A stretch of DNA of 36,590 nt from Pseudomonadota bacterium (GTDB lineage: Bacteria; Pseudomonadota; Alphaproteobacteria; Sphingomonadales; SMXR01): the NCBI GenBank assembly GCA_022574255.1, contig JACZSK010000018.1:1-36590 (forward strand), in the 5' to 3' direction. A program made the translations under genes and the position numbers. This document shows positions 36,330 to 36,590 of the stretch, piece after piece. Numbering within the stretch: the first letter of the stretch is position 1; each line of letters begins with the position of its first letter. Under the pieces are notes generated by a model that saw nothing but the letters and a program-made list of their open reading frames with translations, was not told the DNA's origin and ran no database searches.

Positions 36330-36590
36330 GTGAGCCCGCCGCAACCCGAAACTACGGTAACGCCGCTTGCCGCTGCGAGCGTGCTCTTGCTGCGCGATGC
36401 TCCGGAAGGTCTTGAGGTGTTGATGATGGAGCGCCACGCGGCCATGGGCTTTGCCGCCGGCGCCATGGTCTTTCCCGGCGGTAAAATTGACGCCAGCGAC
36501 GGGGCGGCGGCACTGGTGGCGCGCGCTAATCTCTCCGATGTGACGGATTTGAACGCCTTCAGGCTGGGCGCCCTGCGCGAATTGTTCGAA
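36330..36590 (+). CDS. Nudix hydrolase, partial (3' end outside window)
   Basis: GTG 36330, 4 nt after the dnaE stop, opens a frame of 87 codons to the window edge. The segment AAASVLLLRD, MMERHAAMGFAAGAMVFPGGKIDASD and then RLGALRELFE follows the Nudix fold up to the start of the Nudix box (RE-x2-E). The long spacing between FPGGK and RELFE, and the ERH-x4-F segment, resemble the NUDT19-like alphaproteobacterial subgroup, often annotated only as Nudix hydrolase. The substrate is unknown, and the catalytic glutamates lie at or beyond the edge. No better ATG start is available upstream of the conserved core. Confidence 0.8.
   Translation, partial: MSPPQPETTVTPLAAASVLLLRDAPEGLEVLMMERHAAMGFAAGAMVFPGGKIDASDGAAALVARANLSDVTDLNAFRLGALRELFE

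Noticed and set aside
34173-36437. Very long minus-strand open frame (about 750 codons) opposite dnaE
   Set aside because: It is a GC-driven shadow of dnaE codons, has no family motif and runs through an essential gene; the same applies to long antisense frames opposite tig, lon, nuoF and rnj.

Overview
This window comes from a GC-rich alphaproteobacterial chromosome. The evidence is the conserved order tig-clpP-clpX-lon-hupB-tRNA-Val-tRNA-Asp-nuoA..N-birA-coaX-rnj-mce-DUF1467-proS-lolC-lolD-dnaE, the short ProRS without an editing insertion, and a NuoE/F/G style typical of Alphaproteobacteria. I cannot name the genus from sequence alone.

Layout. Positions 1-247 (minus) hold the start of an ArsR/SmtB-type repressor with a perfect palindromic operator lying over its own -10 box. 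Positions 478-1338 hold an AT-rich gene split by one in-frame TAA. A palindromic dispersed repeat (1355-1460) follows, then tRNA-Leu(UAG). Next is the protein quality-control block: trigger factor with an unusual Lys/Ala tail, ClpP, ClpX, Lon and HU. tRNA-Val(UAC) and tRNA-Asp(GUC) come next. The 3' end of tRNA-Asp is duplicated 934 bp downstream, which marks a very small integrated element carrying one membrane-protein ORF and repeated GTAC motifs near both ends. A second copy of the dispersed repeat sits just beyond it.

Positions 10526-24981 encode a full complex I operon (nuoA to nuoN, 14 genes), mostly with overlapping or closely spaced genes. The one break is between nuoL and nuoM, where a 267-bp element with 18-bp terminal inverted repeats and a TA target duplication has inserted. 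The insertion created the present nuoL stop codon. Transcription seems to continue through birA, coaX (coenzyme A synthesis), rnj (RNase J), mce (methylmalonyl-CoA epimerase) and a DUF1467 membrane protein. It probably ends at a strong hairpin at 29090, which follows an array of 24-bp tandem repeats. The last part is proS, lolC-lolD (lipoprotein release), dnaE (replicative polymerase) and the start of a Nudix hydrolase cut by the window end.

Most of the window is ordinary core genome. The points worth a second look are the insertion that rewired the nuoL/nuoM junction, the 0.93-kb tRNA-Asp element without an integrase, the interrupted gene at 478-1338, and the 24-bp repeat array. I saw no CRISPR array, complete insertion sequence or recognisable defence operon.
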